A model generated the notes under the pieces. The model saw nothing but the letters and a program-made list of their open reading frames with translations, searched no databases and was not told the origin of the DNA. Positions 18,176-26,800 of a stretch of 64,000 nucleotides of DNA are shown here, piece by piece; position 1 is the first letter of the stretch, and each line of letters starts with the position of its first letter. Both the position numbers and the translations under genes were made by a program. Where the stretch lies: positions 2,170,001 through 2,234,000 of the forward strand of contig OW818689.1 in the NCBI GenBank assembly GCA_942493325.1, read 5' to 3'. This stretch comes from JAAFHB01 sp942493325 (GTDB taxonomy: Bacteria > Bacteroidota > Bacteroidia > Bacteroidales > Prolixibacteraceae).

Positions 18176-19489
18176 ATGTTCTTCCTTAAAGACAAAAATA
18201 AAGATACAACTACGATTGAAGCAATCGTTCGGTACAAAGGGCAAAGGTATAAATTTTCCACCGGTGAAAAGATTTGCTCCGCACTTTGGAATCCTGTTAA
18301 GTCAAGGTGTAAAGAGGTTCGTCAAAATCCTGAAGGAGCATCGATCAACCTCAGGCTGGATATCTGGGAAAAGCATGCCAGGACCGTTTTGGGTCATTTC
18401 GCTTTCAAATTTAAGATACCATCGAAGGAAGAATTTAAAGAGGCTTTGAAGGTGACTGCTTACGGGAATAGTAATGAATACTCCATTAATTTTGTTGACT
18501 TTGCCAAACAACATAAAGAATCATGTACTAAATCACCTGGCACTAAATTAGTATACCATTCAGCAATTAAGTGGCTTGAATTATTCGAAGCTCATACAGG
18601 CAAAAAATTGCTCTTCTCTGATATGAACAAAGATTTTTACAATCAATTTCATTTATTTGTATTCAATTCAGGAATTGTGAATTCTCCCAATTATTTTGGA
18701 GCTTTAATTAAGAATATCAAAGTTTTTATGAACGTTGCCAGGGAAGAAGGACTCCATGATGTCAATACTCACAATTCATCATCATTTAAAAAAATTGACA
18801 TTGATGTGGATAATATATATCTAACTGTTGATGAACTTATTAATATACACCGACTCAATATTACCGAAGAGCTTTTGGTGAGTATTTACCCGAAGAAAAA
18901 ATCATACAAGGTAAAAGAAGCTTTAAAACTGCTTGAACTTGCCCGGGGACGTTTTCTGATAGGAGCTTTTACAGCGCTCAGGGTGTCGGATTACACACGT
19001 ATTGAAGAGATCAACATTAAGGATAATATTATTAGGATCAGGACAGATAAAAACGATTATCCTGTTGTAATCCCTGTTCACTGGGTGGTAAGGGAAATTC
19101 TTGACCGGGGGTTTAGTCTTACTGATAAAATATCTGATCAGTTAATCAACTCTAAAATCAAGGTGTTATGCCGGTGTGCAGGAATAGTTGAACCTGTAGT
19201 ACTTGCCAAATTCGATGTCGGTAAACGAAGCGATATTATTAAAGACAAATGTGATTGGGTCACCACGCACACTGCCCGGCGATCAGGGGCTACAAATATG
19301 TTTAAAGCCGGTATTCCTTCAATAGCAATAATGAAAATAACAGGGCATCATACCGAAAAGTCATTCCTTAAATACATTAAAATCACTCAGGAAGAAAATG
19401 CCCAGATGTTGTCTGCTCATTCATTTTTTCAAAAAACCAAGGTAGATAAACCGATTCCTAATAATTCTACGGATGCTTCACCTACTTAA
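18176..19489 (+). CDS. tyrosine recombinase / integrase
   Basis: This integrase of about 437 residues has the usual three-part layout. An N-terminal arm-binding domain is followed by a SAM-like core-binding domain (about residues 115-215). The C-terminal catalytic domain carries Arg in FTALRVSDYT, the HTARR box (H-x-x-R) and the nucleophile Tyr in SFLKYIKIT after GHHTEK. Such proteins integrate and excise phages and islands. The ATG at 18176 is preferred over a TTG at 18122, since the sequence tatctttac just upstream looks like a promoter rather than coding sequence. Its 3' end overlaps the convergent repressor gene by eight bases. Confidence 0.9.
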   Translation: MFFLKDKNKDTTTIEAIVRYKGQRYKFSTGEKICSALWNPVKSRCKEVRQNPEGASINLRLDIWEKHARTVLGHFAFKFKIPSKEEFKEALKVTAYGNSNEYSINFVDFAKQHKESCTKSPGTKLVYHSAIKWLELFEAHTGKKLLFSDMNKDFYNQFHLFVFNSGIVNSPNYFGALIKNIKVFMNVAREEGLHDVNTHNSSSFKKIDIDVDNIYLTVDELINIHRLNITEELLVSIYPKKKSYKVKEALKLLELARGRFLIGAFTALRVSDYTRIEEINIKDNIIRIRTDKNDYPVVIPVHWVVREILDRGFSLTDKISDQLINSKIKVLCRCAGIVEPVVLAKFDVGKRSDIIKDKCDWVTTHTARRSGATNMFKAGIPSIAIMKITGHHTEKSFLKYIKITQEENAQMLSAHSFFQKTKVDKPIPNNSTDASPT

Positions 19490-20153
19490 ATGTCAAACAA
19501 ACCACAACTATGTATAAGCCGTAAATGTCATCCGTGTGAATGTCGAAGGGTACAAAGTTTGGGTCGGGATTTATTGAAATACAATGAAGGTATCCTTCTG
19601 TTTCAGAAGGTACAATTTTTTTAATTACAGTTCCGTTGCAGGTATCCAGAACGTAAACCTTCCCCCACTCTATAAATGCTTTCTCGTTTATCTTCTTAAT
19701 AAACACCAGTGATCCGTTGGGAAACTCAGGATACATGCTGTCACCTGCCACACTTATGGCAAATTCAGCTCCTGTAACCGGCGATAAGATCTGCTCACAA
19801 TCAGTTACCTTAACCGATATTAAAAAATCTTTAAGACTTCCCCCCTGTGCAGAAACCGGAAGTAACGGAATTAAAAATTTGTCTGAATAGCTATTAGGTG
19901 CTGCTTCCAATGCTTCTCCCCGAAAAATTGGAGCTTCGCCTGTGAGAAGCCACGTCGGATTAATCCTGGGGAACGCTTCCAGTATTTTTTGGAGGGTATC
20001 ATAACTTGGTGATTTCTCCTTATCATTAATAATCCTTCCAATTGTCACGTTATTGTTGGAATAACCAAGTGCTTTACTAAATGAATTGGAATTTAGCCCA
20101 AGCTCCCTGATCAAAATCTCCAGTCTTTCACTTATTGTTTGTTTTTTAGTCAT
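19482..20153 (-). CDS. phage-type repressor, XRE HTH + S24 peptidase domain
   Basis: This 223-residue protein has an N-terminal Cro/CI-type helix-turn-helix (about residues 8-65, NSFSKALGYSNNNVTIGRI) and a C-terminal LexA/S24-like domain. The Ser in GDSMYPEFPNG (Ser139) and a Lys in VIKKI (about Lys178) form the expected dyad. The usual Ala-Gly cleavage pair is not obvious in the hinge (PVSAQGGSL, about 99-107), so RecA-stimulated self-cleavage is uncertain. It is transcribed opposite to the early genes, and a TATATTTG box with flanking inverted half-sites lies upstream, as expected for a lysogeny-type switch. Confidence 0.88.
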   Translation of the reverse strand: MTKKQTISERLEILIRELGLNSNSFSKALGYSNNNVTIGRIINDKEKSPSYDTLQKILEAFPRINPTWLLTGEAPIFRGEALEAAPNSYSDKFLIPLLPVSAQGGSLKDFLISVKVTDCEQILSPVTGAEFAISVAGDSMYPEFPNGSLVFIKKINEKAFIEWGKVYVLDTCNGTVIKKIVPSETEGYLHCISINPDPNFVPFDIHTDDIYGLYIVVVCLTFK

Positions 20154-20193
20154 TCAATATTCCTGTTTATTTTCATGTCCAGCTTCTAAACTG

Positions 20194-20317
20194 TTCGTGT
20201 TGAAATTATCTCATTGATATCATACAGATTTTCAATGAGATAATACCAAATACAAATATATCGTGAAAAATAACTTCTATTTGTTTGTTATATTCACGAA
20301 TAGTTTGTTCATATTTG
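20194..20317. promoter_or_regulatory. divergent promoter/operator region of the element
   Basis: On the minus strand, TATATTTG (20260-20253) is a -7 box for the repressor. On the plus strand, catatttg (20310-20317) is a near-match for the early operon. Half-sites tcgtgaa (20261-20267) and ttcacga (20293-20299) form an inverted pair, with another ttcgtg at 20194. They sit at or beside the promoter boxes, a likely operator set for the repressor. A second perfect 13-bp inverted repeat (attatctcattga 20205-20217, tcaatgagataat 20232-20244) lies in the repressor leader. Confidence 0.6.
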
Positions 20318-20365
20318 CGATCAAATACAAACAAAAAAAAGTACATTTTGAACCTCATATGCACC

Positions 20366-20551
20366 ATGTTGAATTCCATTAATCCATTTTCCCTGATCAA
20401 AAAAACCGGACAATTCCGTGAATATAACCGATTTCAGATAACGGAGCTTATGGATTCTCAACTGGTTACTGATGTTTCAAAAGTAAACAAGTTTACACCT
20501 ATAAACAATACTATAAATGGTACACAAAGTGAATTTCAGAAAAGCATTTGA
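20366..20551 (+). CDS. small hypothetical early protein
   Basis: The 61-residue frame starts at ATG 20366 just downstream of the candidate early promoter and overlaps the next gene by 35 bases. It is basic in its first half and has no recognisable motif or membrane segment. Position suggests a first early gene of the element; the frame is short enough that it could also be chance. Confidence 0.35.
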   Translation: MLNSINPFSLIKKTGQFREYNRFQITELMDSQLVTDVSKVNKFTPINNTINGTQSEFQKSI

Positions 20552-20765
20552 AAACCTGCGAAAGAAGGATGCATCAATTGTAAAAGAGACAATTACCCGC
20601 AGATGCGGATGGGGCTCCTTCCAACTGTTCTATATGAAAATGCGGGGAGACCGAACTTTGCAAGCATGGAACCAAAAGAAAGTAGATGAAATTTCAGTTG
20701 TCGAATCTACATTCAGGGCATTCGGGATCGATGCGTGGACCGGCAACGAAATAATAACTGTTTAA
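20517..20765 (+). CDS. small hypothetical phage-type protein
   Basis: This 82-residue basic protein (MVHKVNFRKAFENLRKK) has a helical central part containing ETITRRCGWGSFQLFYMKMRG and a C-terminal helix. The layout is reminiscent of small helix-turn-helix proteins of Bacteroidota prophages, but I cannot name a family. It lies ten bases upstream of a LuxR-type HTH gene in the early operon. Confidence 0.6.
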   Translation: MVHKVNFRKAFENLRKKDASIVKETITRRCGWGSFQLFYMKMRGDRTLQAWNQKKVDEISVVESTFRAFGIDAWTGNEIITV

Positions 20766-20775
20766 CACCCCAGCC

Positions 20776-21066
20776 ATGCAGCCACAAATCCTTACCAAAA
20801 CAGAAGATCAGGTAATTCGGCTAAAACTTCAGGGCTTCAGCCGAAAGGAGATTGCCGCACTCACGTTTCGTTCCACGGGTACGATACAAAGGCATTTTCA
20901 GAATGTGTATGAGAAACTTAATATTCAGAATGAGATTGAGCTTTACAACTGGTATGCGGAAAACATTCTCGATATCAATTTTCGTCAGTTATTAAAACCT
21001 GAGGGTTTTATGACTGAAGAAAGCAACTACAAAAGCATATCAACGGATGGAAAGTCAGTCGGCTGA
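20776..21066 (+). CDS. LuxR-type HTH small regulator
   Basis: This 96-residue protein has a GerE/LuxR DNA-binding domain in its first 60 residues (LTKTEDQVIRLKLQGFSRKE, then IAALTFRSTGTIQRHFQNVY). No receiver or ligand domain is present. It resembles the stand-alone LuxR-type HTH proteins found in Bacteroidota mobile elements and may control early genes of the element. The tail after about residue 65 is not conserved-looking. Confidence 0.75.
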   Translation: MQPQILTKTEDQVIRLKLQGFSRKEIAALTFRSTGTIQRHFQNVYEKLNIQNEIELYNWYAENILDINFRQLLKPEGFMTEESNYKSISTDGKSVG

Positions 21067-21107
21067 TTCGGCAAAGATTGAAGAATTAATGTAAAAGATT
21101 TAACACG

Positions 21108-21407
21108 ATGGAACAGGAAATATTTTATAAGGCATCAGCTACCGATCTTAGGACATTGCTGCTTGAACCAATACGCAATGAGGCGAGAGCAGAGTTGAGA
21201 GCCAAATTTAACGACAAGATTGTAGATGTTGAAACAGTGGCAAAGATTCATGGCGTGCATCCGCATACTGTACGTACTTATGCCAAATCCGGTGATTTGA
21301 TTCATCAGGAAAGGAATGAAAAGGAAGAGTACAAATTCAAGCTCGGAGATGTGCTGGAATTTGATTTCAAAGAACTTAGGCGGCAACTTAAGAAACATAG
21401 GCTCTAA
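21108..21407 (+). CDS. helix-turn-helix (excisionase/MerR-like) protein
   Basis: This 99-residue protein has an N-terminal helix followed by VETVAKIHGVHPHTVRTYAKSG (about residues 43-64), a winged-helix/HTH_17-type recognition segment, and a C-terminal YKFKLGDVLEFDFKELRRQL. This shape is usual for excisionase-like directionality factors and AlpA-type regulators of satellites and integrative elements. A role in excision or early activation is inferred from family and position, not shown. Confidence 0.7.
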   Translation: MEQEIFYKASATDLRTLLLEPIRNEARAELRAKFNDKIVDVETVAKIHGVHPHTVRTYAKSGDLIHQERNEKEEYKFKLGDVLEFDFKELRRQLKKHRL

Positions 21408-21421
21408 GAATAAACACATTA

Positions 21422-21515
21422 CCCACGGCGGGGTCAAGCCGGCGTTCTTATCTTTTTATAACCCCCTGGCGGTGGGAAAAAAGGCCATTGAGGGCGGGAG
21501 AACAAAACCTCCCGC
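21422..21515 (+). ncRNA. structured intergenic RNA with two stem-loops
   Basis: The 152-base gap between two early genes is clearly more GC-rich than its surroundings. It has two hairpins: an imperfect long one pairing cccac/gtggg and ggggt/acccc (about 21422-21476), and gcgggag (21494-21500) with ctcccgc (21509-21515). Possible roles are a regulatory RNA, an mRNA processing site or an interfering RNA. No known family was recognised and no promoter is evident. Confidence 0.4.
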
Positions 21516-21559
21516 TCTATGGCAAAGTTTTATATTTAAAGCACTTAATAATTAATTAC

Positions 21560-21808
21560 ATGGCAAATTGTATTTTAAAAGACGAATCGATTGATATCAC
21601 AGGCTTGACCCTTCAGGAAGCACACCAGGTAAAGATTGCACTGATTCATTTCTCAAAGAAAAATCTTCCGGCGACGCAAGAAGAAAAAAGGTTCAACACT
21701 GAAATTGTTACTTCGATCGACAAAGCACAGGATTCAATGTGTCGCAAACTTGAAAAACAAGGAGGTATGCATATAATAACCGATGATAATAGTGAAAAAA
21801 AGAAATGA
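21560..21808 (+). CDS. small hypothetical protein
   Basis: The 82-residue protein from ATG 21560 starts MANCILKDESIDITGLTLQEAHQ. An earlier ATG at 21488 would run through the hairpin region and is unlikely. It is helical and charged with a lysine-rich tail (DDNSEKKK), and overlaps the next gene by four bases (ATGA). No family was recognised; translational coupling to its neighbour suggests an early-operon gene. Confidence 0.6.
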   Translation: MANCILKDESIDITGLTLQEAHQVKIALIHFSKKNLPATQEEKRFNTEIVTSIDKAQDSMCRKLEKQGGMHIITDDNSEKKK

Positions 21809-22074
21809 AGTTTAAGCAAATCCTTAAGGAAATAATAACTCCCCGCTTTTCAGTTGATGAGCTGGAGAGAAGCCATACCAAATGTGGATGTGAATTCAAG
21901 ATGACTTCCCTGTTTTTTGATGACAACAAATCTCATTACCCAACTAAAATACTTGGTTGGATTGATCCGGTTCAGGGAAGTAAAATCATCGGCACCTGGA
22001 ACCAGTATGGTGAATGCTGGGTGAACTGTACCCGGATAAAATCATTCGATCTGCAAAGGCCGACACAGAAATAG
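21805..22074 (+). CDS. small hypothetical protein
   Basis: This 89-residue protein has three cysteines (CGC near residue 27 and Cys71) and two tryptophan-containing strands (KILGWIDPVQG, IIGTWNQYGECWVNCT), suggesting a small beta-rich domain. It is translationally coupled to the upstream gene through an ATGA overlap. I do not recognise the family. Confidence 0.6.
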   Translation: MKFKQILKEIITPRFSVDELERSHTKCGCEFKMTSLFFDDNKSHYPTKILGWIDPVQGSKIIGTWNQYGECWVNCTRIKSFDLQRPTQK

Positions 22075-22149
22075 ACTGACTTTGTAAGTCTATAGCTTCC
22101 TGACGCTTATTTAGATCCTCTTAATAGTAATCCTTTAAAATATGAAACA

Positions 22150-22458
22150 ATGAAAATAGCTGTTATTGGTGATTACGAATCGCCAACTTATAAAGATATG
22201 GTGCTGAGAGTGAAAATTTTAAATCCGGAAGAAGATATTCTGGATTTGTCAAGACACAAGACCGGTGGATGGAAAAAGATGCTTGAGGCGCGTTTTACAG
22301 ACATCGCCAACGCTCACCGGATCGCAATCAGCCACGACTGGCATAATCATCTTGATGCCAAGCGTGATATTACCCAGGCTCAATCCCTGAACAAAGAGTG
22401 TTTCATTGAACGTGATGGTCAATTTCGTCCCTTTCCGGAATATTCAGAAAGAAGATGA
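22150..22458 (+). CDS. Rossmann-like nucleotide-binding protein (DUF4406/NDT-like)
   Basis: The 102-residue protein starts MKIAVIGDYESPTYKDM, with a beta-strand/loop as in small nucleoside-2-deoxyribosyltransferase-like or DUF4406 proteins. A DILDLSRHKTGGWKKM segment, an ADIANAHRIAIS-type central strand and a C-terminal AQSLNKECFIERDG helix-strand complete an alternating fold. Such proteins are frequent in Bacteroidota phages; their substrates are mostly unknown. The family placement is from pattern memory and only moderately sure. It overlaps the following membrane-protein gene by four bases. Confidence 0.55.
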   Translation: MKIAVIGDYESPTYKDMVLRVKILNPEEDILDLSRHKTGGWKKMLEARFTDIANAHRIAISHDWHNHLDAKRDITQAQSLNKECFIERDGQFRPFPEYSERR

Positions 22459-22703
22459 AGAATCACCTGATCATATTTGCTACAGGTTTTGCACAGGTAT
22501 TCCTGGTGTCTGCCAACATCTATTTTATTAGTCGCACAACCTGGCTGGGAATTGCGGTGTGCGGATTCGGTATTTCTTACCTCTGGACAATCAATGTAAG
22601 GCGCATTACAATCGGAACCAAAACCGGGCAGATAATCTATTCTGCCGGTGCCATGATGGGAGGACTTGCAGGAGTAGTTATGGCACAACTGATAAAGCAC
22701 TAA
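22455..22703 (+). CDS. small membrane protein with two or three helices
   Basis: The 82-residue protein has hydrophobic segments at about residues 5-25, 30-46 and 60-78, separated by short charged loops (NVRRITIGTKTGQ). It has no signal cleavage site. It is coupled to the upstream gene by an ATGA overlap. A holin was considered, but nothing distinguishes it from other small phage membrane proteins and no endolysin gene is nearby. Confidence 0.6.
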   Translation: MKNHLIIFATGFAQVFLVSANIYFISRTTWLGIAVCGFGISYLWTINVRRITIGTKTGQIIYSAGAMMGGLAGVVMAQLIKH

Positions 22704-22724
22704 TAGTTCACTAAAACTGTGATT

Positions 22725-23318
22725 ATGCCATCCCTAAATTTTAGAAAGCAATTTAAATCCGGGATCCTGGCTATGCTCGATAATGATTACGCCAGGCGAA
22801 CGCGGATTAAACCAAAAACCACCACGATCCGCGCAAAACGTAAAAGACCCTTTCGCAAGGGAGATTCGCTTTACTTATTTACAGGACAGCGGACGAAGCA
22901 TTGCCTAAGACTGGGAAAAGTCATCTGCCGGAAAACTGAAGAGCTCAATATTGAAGAAGACTCCCCCCGTATATACAAGATCATTATTAACGGAGAAGAT
23001 TTATCTGATGAAGCAGCTCAAAAGGTTGCACTGGCAGATGGCTTCGCTTCTTTTAAAGAGATGCTTCAGTGGTTCAAAAAAATACATGGATTTCCGTTTG
23101 CTGGACAACGAATCTTTCTGGCGAATACTTACGACCGGAAATATTACTTACATAAGCGGATAAAAGATCTGGGATTAAATATTGAACTGCGCAGGGGTGA
23201 AAAGACAATTGAAGTTGCCATAGATCAGATTGAAAAGACGCGAAACAGCAAGCATATCAGAGAACTTGTGTCGCAGTATAGCTATGGAATACAAATCATT
23301 AATCCTTTATTCAAATGA
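22725..23318 (+). CDS. ASCH/PUA-like domain protein
   Basis: The 197-residue protein starts at ATG 22725 (a GTG two codons earlier is possible). The N-terminal two thirds look like an ASCH fold: RIKPKTTTIRAKRKRPFRKGDSLYLF, a G(K)VICRKTEEL strand and the ADGFASFKEMLQWFKKIHGFPFAGQRIFLA end that closes such domains. ASCH proteins bind or modify RNA or nucleotides and are frequent in prophages. The last 55 residues are an added basic helical tail. Molecular function is unknown. Confidence 0.65.
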   Translation: MPSLNFRKQFKSGILAMLDNDYARRTRIKPKTTTIRAKRKRPFRKGDSLYLFTGQRTKHCLRLGKVICRKTEELNIEEDSPRIYKIIINGEDLSDEAAQKVALADGFASFKEMLQWFKKIHGFPFAGQRIFLANTYDRKYYLHKRIKDLGLNIELRRGEKTIEVAIDQIEKTRNSKHIRELVSQYSYGIQIINPLFK

Positions 23319-23539
23319 GCCGATCAGATAAAATACCTATCGAACTTGAGCCTGTCGATGCAATGTTGATTATGAGTTTTCTGCAGGTAGTAAGAAACTC
23401 AATAAATGGCCTTCGGGGCCTGACAAAAGCTATTGATAACTACGAGTATGAGGTTTGTAAAAATATCACAACGGAGCAGGTTCGTGAAGCGAATGACGGG
23501 TTGGCCATCTACAGACTTTTAGCGGAGGCTGGACTATGA
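23315..23539 (+). CDS. small hypothetical phage-type protein
   Basis: This 74-residue, mostly helical acidic protein (ELEPVDAMLIMSFLQVVRNS) overlaps both neighbours by four bases (ATGA at 23315 and at 23536), which strongly supports it as a real gene in a coupled operon. The family is not recognised. Confidence 0.65.
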   Translation: MSRSDKIPIELEPVDAMLIMSFLQVVRNSINGLRGLTKAIDNYEYEVCKNITTEQVREANDGLAIYRLLAEAGL

Positions 23540-23841
23540 CCGGGATCCCTACAATAAGACAGGGACGGGCTCGTTCGGCATTTTTCTACATTATTCAACC
23601 CGTTTCAGCGATGAATTTCGCGCTAAACCAGCAGGTGCGGTGTGTTAATCCGCATACAAACCAGGTAACGACCGGGACAGTTTCAGAATTCTTCTGGATA
23701 TTTCCTTGGGATGAAGCCCCCCGGGGATTTTTATTTGGAATTTATGGCGTTGAACCAAAACTTCTCAGAGATGCCTTAATCCTCTCCGATCCCCGGTTCA
23801 GTACACCGTGGGCAACACTGATATTAATCAAAGAGACATAA
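23536..23841 (+). CDS. small hypothetical protein
   Basis: The 101-residue frame starts in the ATGA overlap with the gene upstream; an internal ATG at 23611 (MNFALNQQVRCVNPHT) would give a compact 76-residue beta-rich domain and may be the real start. The core has GTVSEFFWIFPWDEAPRGFLFGIYGVEP. No known family was recognised. It is the last small gene before the primase. Confidence 0.55.
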   Translation: MTGIPTIRQGRARSAFFYIIQPVSAMNFALNQQVRCVNPHTNQVTTGTVSEFFWIFPWDEAPRGFLFGIYGVEPKLLRDALILSDPRFSTPWATLILIKET

Positions 23842-23892
23842 AAAAGGCAGCCAGTATAAGACAGCCTATACCATAATATATAAAGCGTGTTT

Positions 23893-26800
23893 ATGATACC
23901 AAATGAAATTGTACAACGAATAAAGGATGCAGCTCAGATTGAAAATATAATTGGCGATTATATCGGACTTAAACGCTTCGGGGTAAACTACAAGGCGAAT
24001 TGCCCGTTTCACGACGAGAATACGAGTAGTTTCGTCGTCTCACCGGCAAAGGGAATTTACAAATGTTTTGGCTGTGGTAAGAGTGGCGATGCAGTTCATT
24101 TTGTACAGGAATTTGAGAATATTTCGTTTCCGCAGGCAGCTAAAATAGTGGCGAAGCGTTACAATATTGATGTCCCGGAAAAGGAACTATCACCTGAAGA
24201 GCTGTCAGCCTTCAAAAGACGGGAGAATGCGATTCTTTCTCTTTCGAGACAAAATACATCGTTTCACACTGCATTGTTGAATCAGGATGCTGCTCTTTCC
24301 TATTTAACCGGCAGAGGAATAACTCAGGCCACCATTGAAAAATGGAATTTAGGATGGGCTTCACACGGATTCTTCACGGGCAGAATTACTTTTCCTATTC
24401 AAAATGCATCGGGTGAAGTATGCGGCTTTACCGGAAGAACAATGGAGAAAGATCTTCAGCCAAAATATAAAAATAGCGCAGAGGACGATTATTTCAAAAA
24501 ATCGGAATTATTGTTTGGCTTATATCCTGCCAAAAATCAAATTACCAGGATGAACAGGTGCTATATCGTGGAAGGCCAAACGGATGTACTGCAGATGGAT
24601 CAGCTTGGATATGGAAATACGGTTGCTCCAAGTGGCACCGCACTAACAGGAAAGCAAATTCGGCTGATCAAACGATTCACTAAAAATATTGTGCTGTTAC
24701 TCGATGCCGACGCCCCGGGGATCAAGGCGGCCATCAAAAATATTTCACCACTTTTGACAGAGCAGGTTAATCTACGTATTATTGTTTTGCCTGAAGGGGA
24801 AGATCCTGACAGTTTCATCCGGAAATCGGAGCCGGAAAAAGCAACTCAGTACATTAATAACAGTGAGATTAATTTTATTGAATTCAAAGCGCAGCAATTC
24901 AAGAAAGAAATTGAGACCGATCCCACCAAAAAAGGTGAGCTGATTACTGAGATCACCAACGATATTAGTATAGTGCATGATAAGAATGTTCGGCAGGTGT
25001 ATATTCAGCGGTGTTCGGCGATATTTGGAATTAAGGAAAATGAACTGATCAAAGACATCCGCCAGTTGCGCGAAAAAATGAAACTGAAAACCGACGATGG
25101 CGTATTCTTCGCGTTTGATGAAGCGACGCCGGATATCAAGGAGAAGAAACAGGTAAATATACTTTCCAATTTTGATGAGGTTATTGATCACCATTTAAAT
25201 GACAACCGGAATTATATAGGTATGAATGGCGCTGCGCTTCAAAAAAAAGAAATTCTGAAATTGAAGAAACTGACTAAAACAGTAATATTTGATGAACTGG
25301 TTACCACCATCTTTGATAAACAAAGCAGGGATGAATCATCAACGGTAAAGAACCTGAAACGACTGATCAGTTTTGGCATTGATGTCCGGATGAAAGAAGA
25401 TACTGAGGTTGAAATTGATGAGGAGACCGGCGAAATCAGTGATGATACCTACATTAATTTCACAGACTGGTACCTGAGTAGTATAACGAAGGAGTTATCA
25501 CCGGCGGATGATCTGTTTACAAGTTCTGCCATTGAGCATATTGCAGAATTGCTTTCCTTTCTTCCGGAAAGTTCACGCATGATCAAGATCAATAATGCCC
25601 AGGCCGCTTTCAAAAAAAAAGGTGTAAAGCTGAACGTTGGTGATTTCAAAAAGATACTGGGAACTTTTCTGAAAAAGAACGCCAAAGCCTTTGAACCGGA
25701 TAATGATCCGGTTGAAATTACCGGCGACAATCCGATGAACCTTAACAAGGAGCAGTTCAATGACCTGAACCGGTACCAGCATTACTTTGAAAAGAACTCG
25801 ATCCATCATATTTCAAAAACAGGCCAAATTGCGAAGGTCTCCAATTTCGTGATTGTCCCGATCATTCACTCCAATACCTCCACCGGTCATTTCAAACTTT
25901 TCGAGATGACAAATGAATTTGGATTTAAAGTTAATCTATCGCTGGACACCAAAGATTTGAATGATGTCAGGCGGTTTAAATGCGCCATTGAAGAAAAAGG
26001 AAATTTCGTTTTTAAAGGGACCCAGGTTGAATTGGACAATATTAAAGAGCGGTTATATACCAATACCACCTATTCCAACGAAATTGAACAACTGGGATGG
26101 CAAAGTGAAGGATTCTGGGCCTGGGCCGACGGCCTGACCACGTTGGACGGGAAATTCACCAAAACGGACAGTAACGGCTTAATAACCTTTGCCGAAAAGA
26201 ATTACCTGATTAAGCCTTTCTCAAACCTTTATGCCAGTGACAAAACGGCCTATCTCAATGAAAAGAAATTTCTGCATAAAACCTGTGAGGCTACTTTCGC
26301 GGATTGGAGCAGCCGCTATGTGAATGTATTTGGGGATAACGCGATGCTGGGTATCTGCACCCTGGTAACCTGCTTTTATTCTGATGCCATCTTTAAGATG
26401 GTGCATGGCGAATTGCCGCTGATCAATTTCTTTGGTCCCAAGGGAACAGGAAAAACCCAGCAGGCCGACAGTCTTTTGGCCTTTTTTGGTGAGAAACAGC
26501 CGATTAATAACTTATCCAAAGTAACGATCTACGGACTTTCACAAACCCTGAAATCATTTCACAACGCTTTTTGTCTGATTGACGAATACAAGAACTCGAT
26601 TGATATGAAATTCATTGAATTTCTGAAATCAATCTACAACAGGCAGGGGAAGATACAAGGCAATTTTGCACAGCAGGGAACAAAGACGGAGCACATCCCG
26701 ATTAATCAAATGGCCATAGTTTGCGGTCAGGACCTGCCAACATTGGATGTTGCTCTTCTGGAGCGATGCATCTGTCTTACCGCCTATAAAAACGATTATA

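Noticed and set aside
22455..22703. holin
   Set aside because: The protein has membrane segments, but no endolysin or other lysis gene is near, and small membrane proteins are common in early operons.
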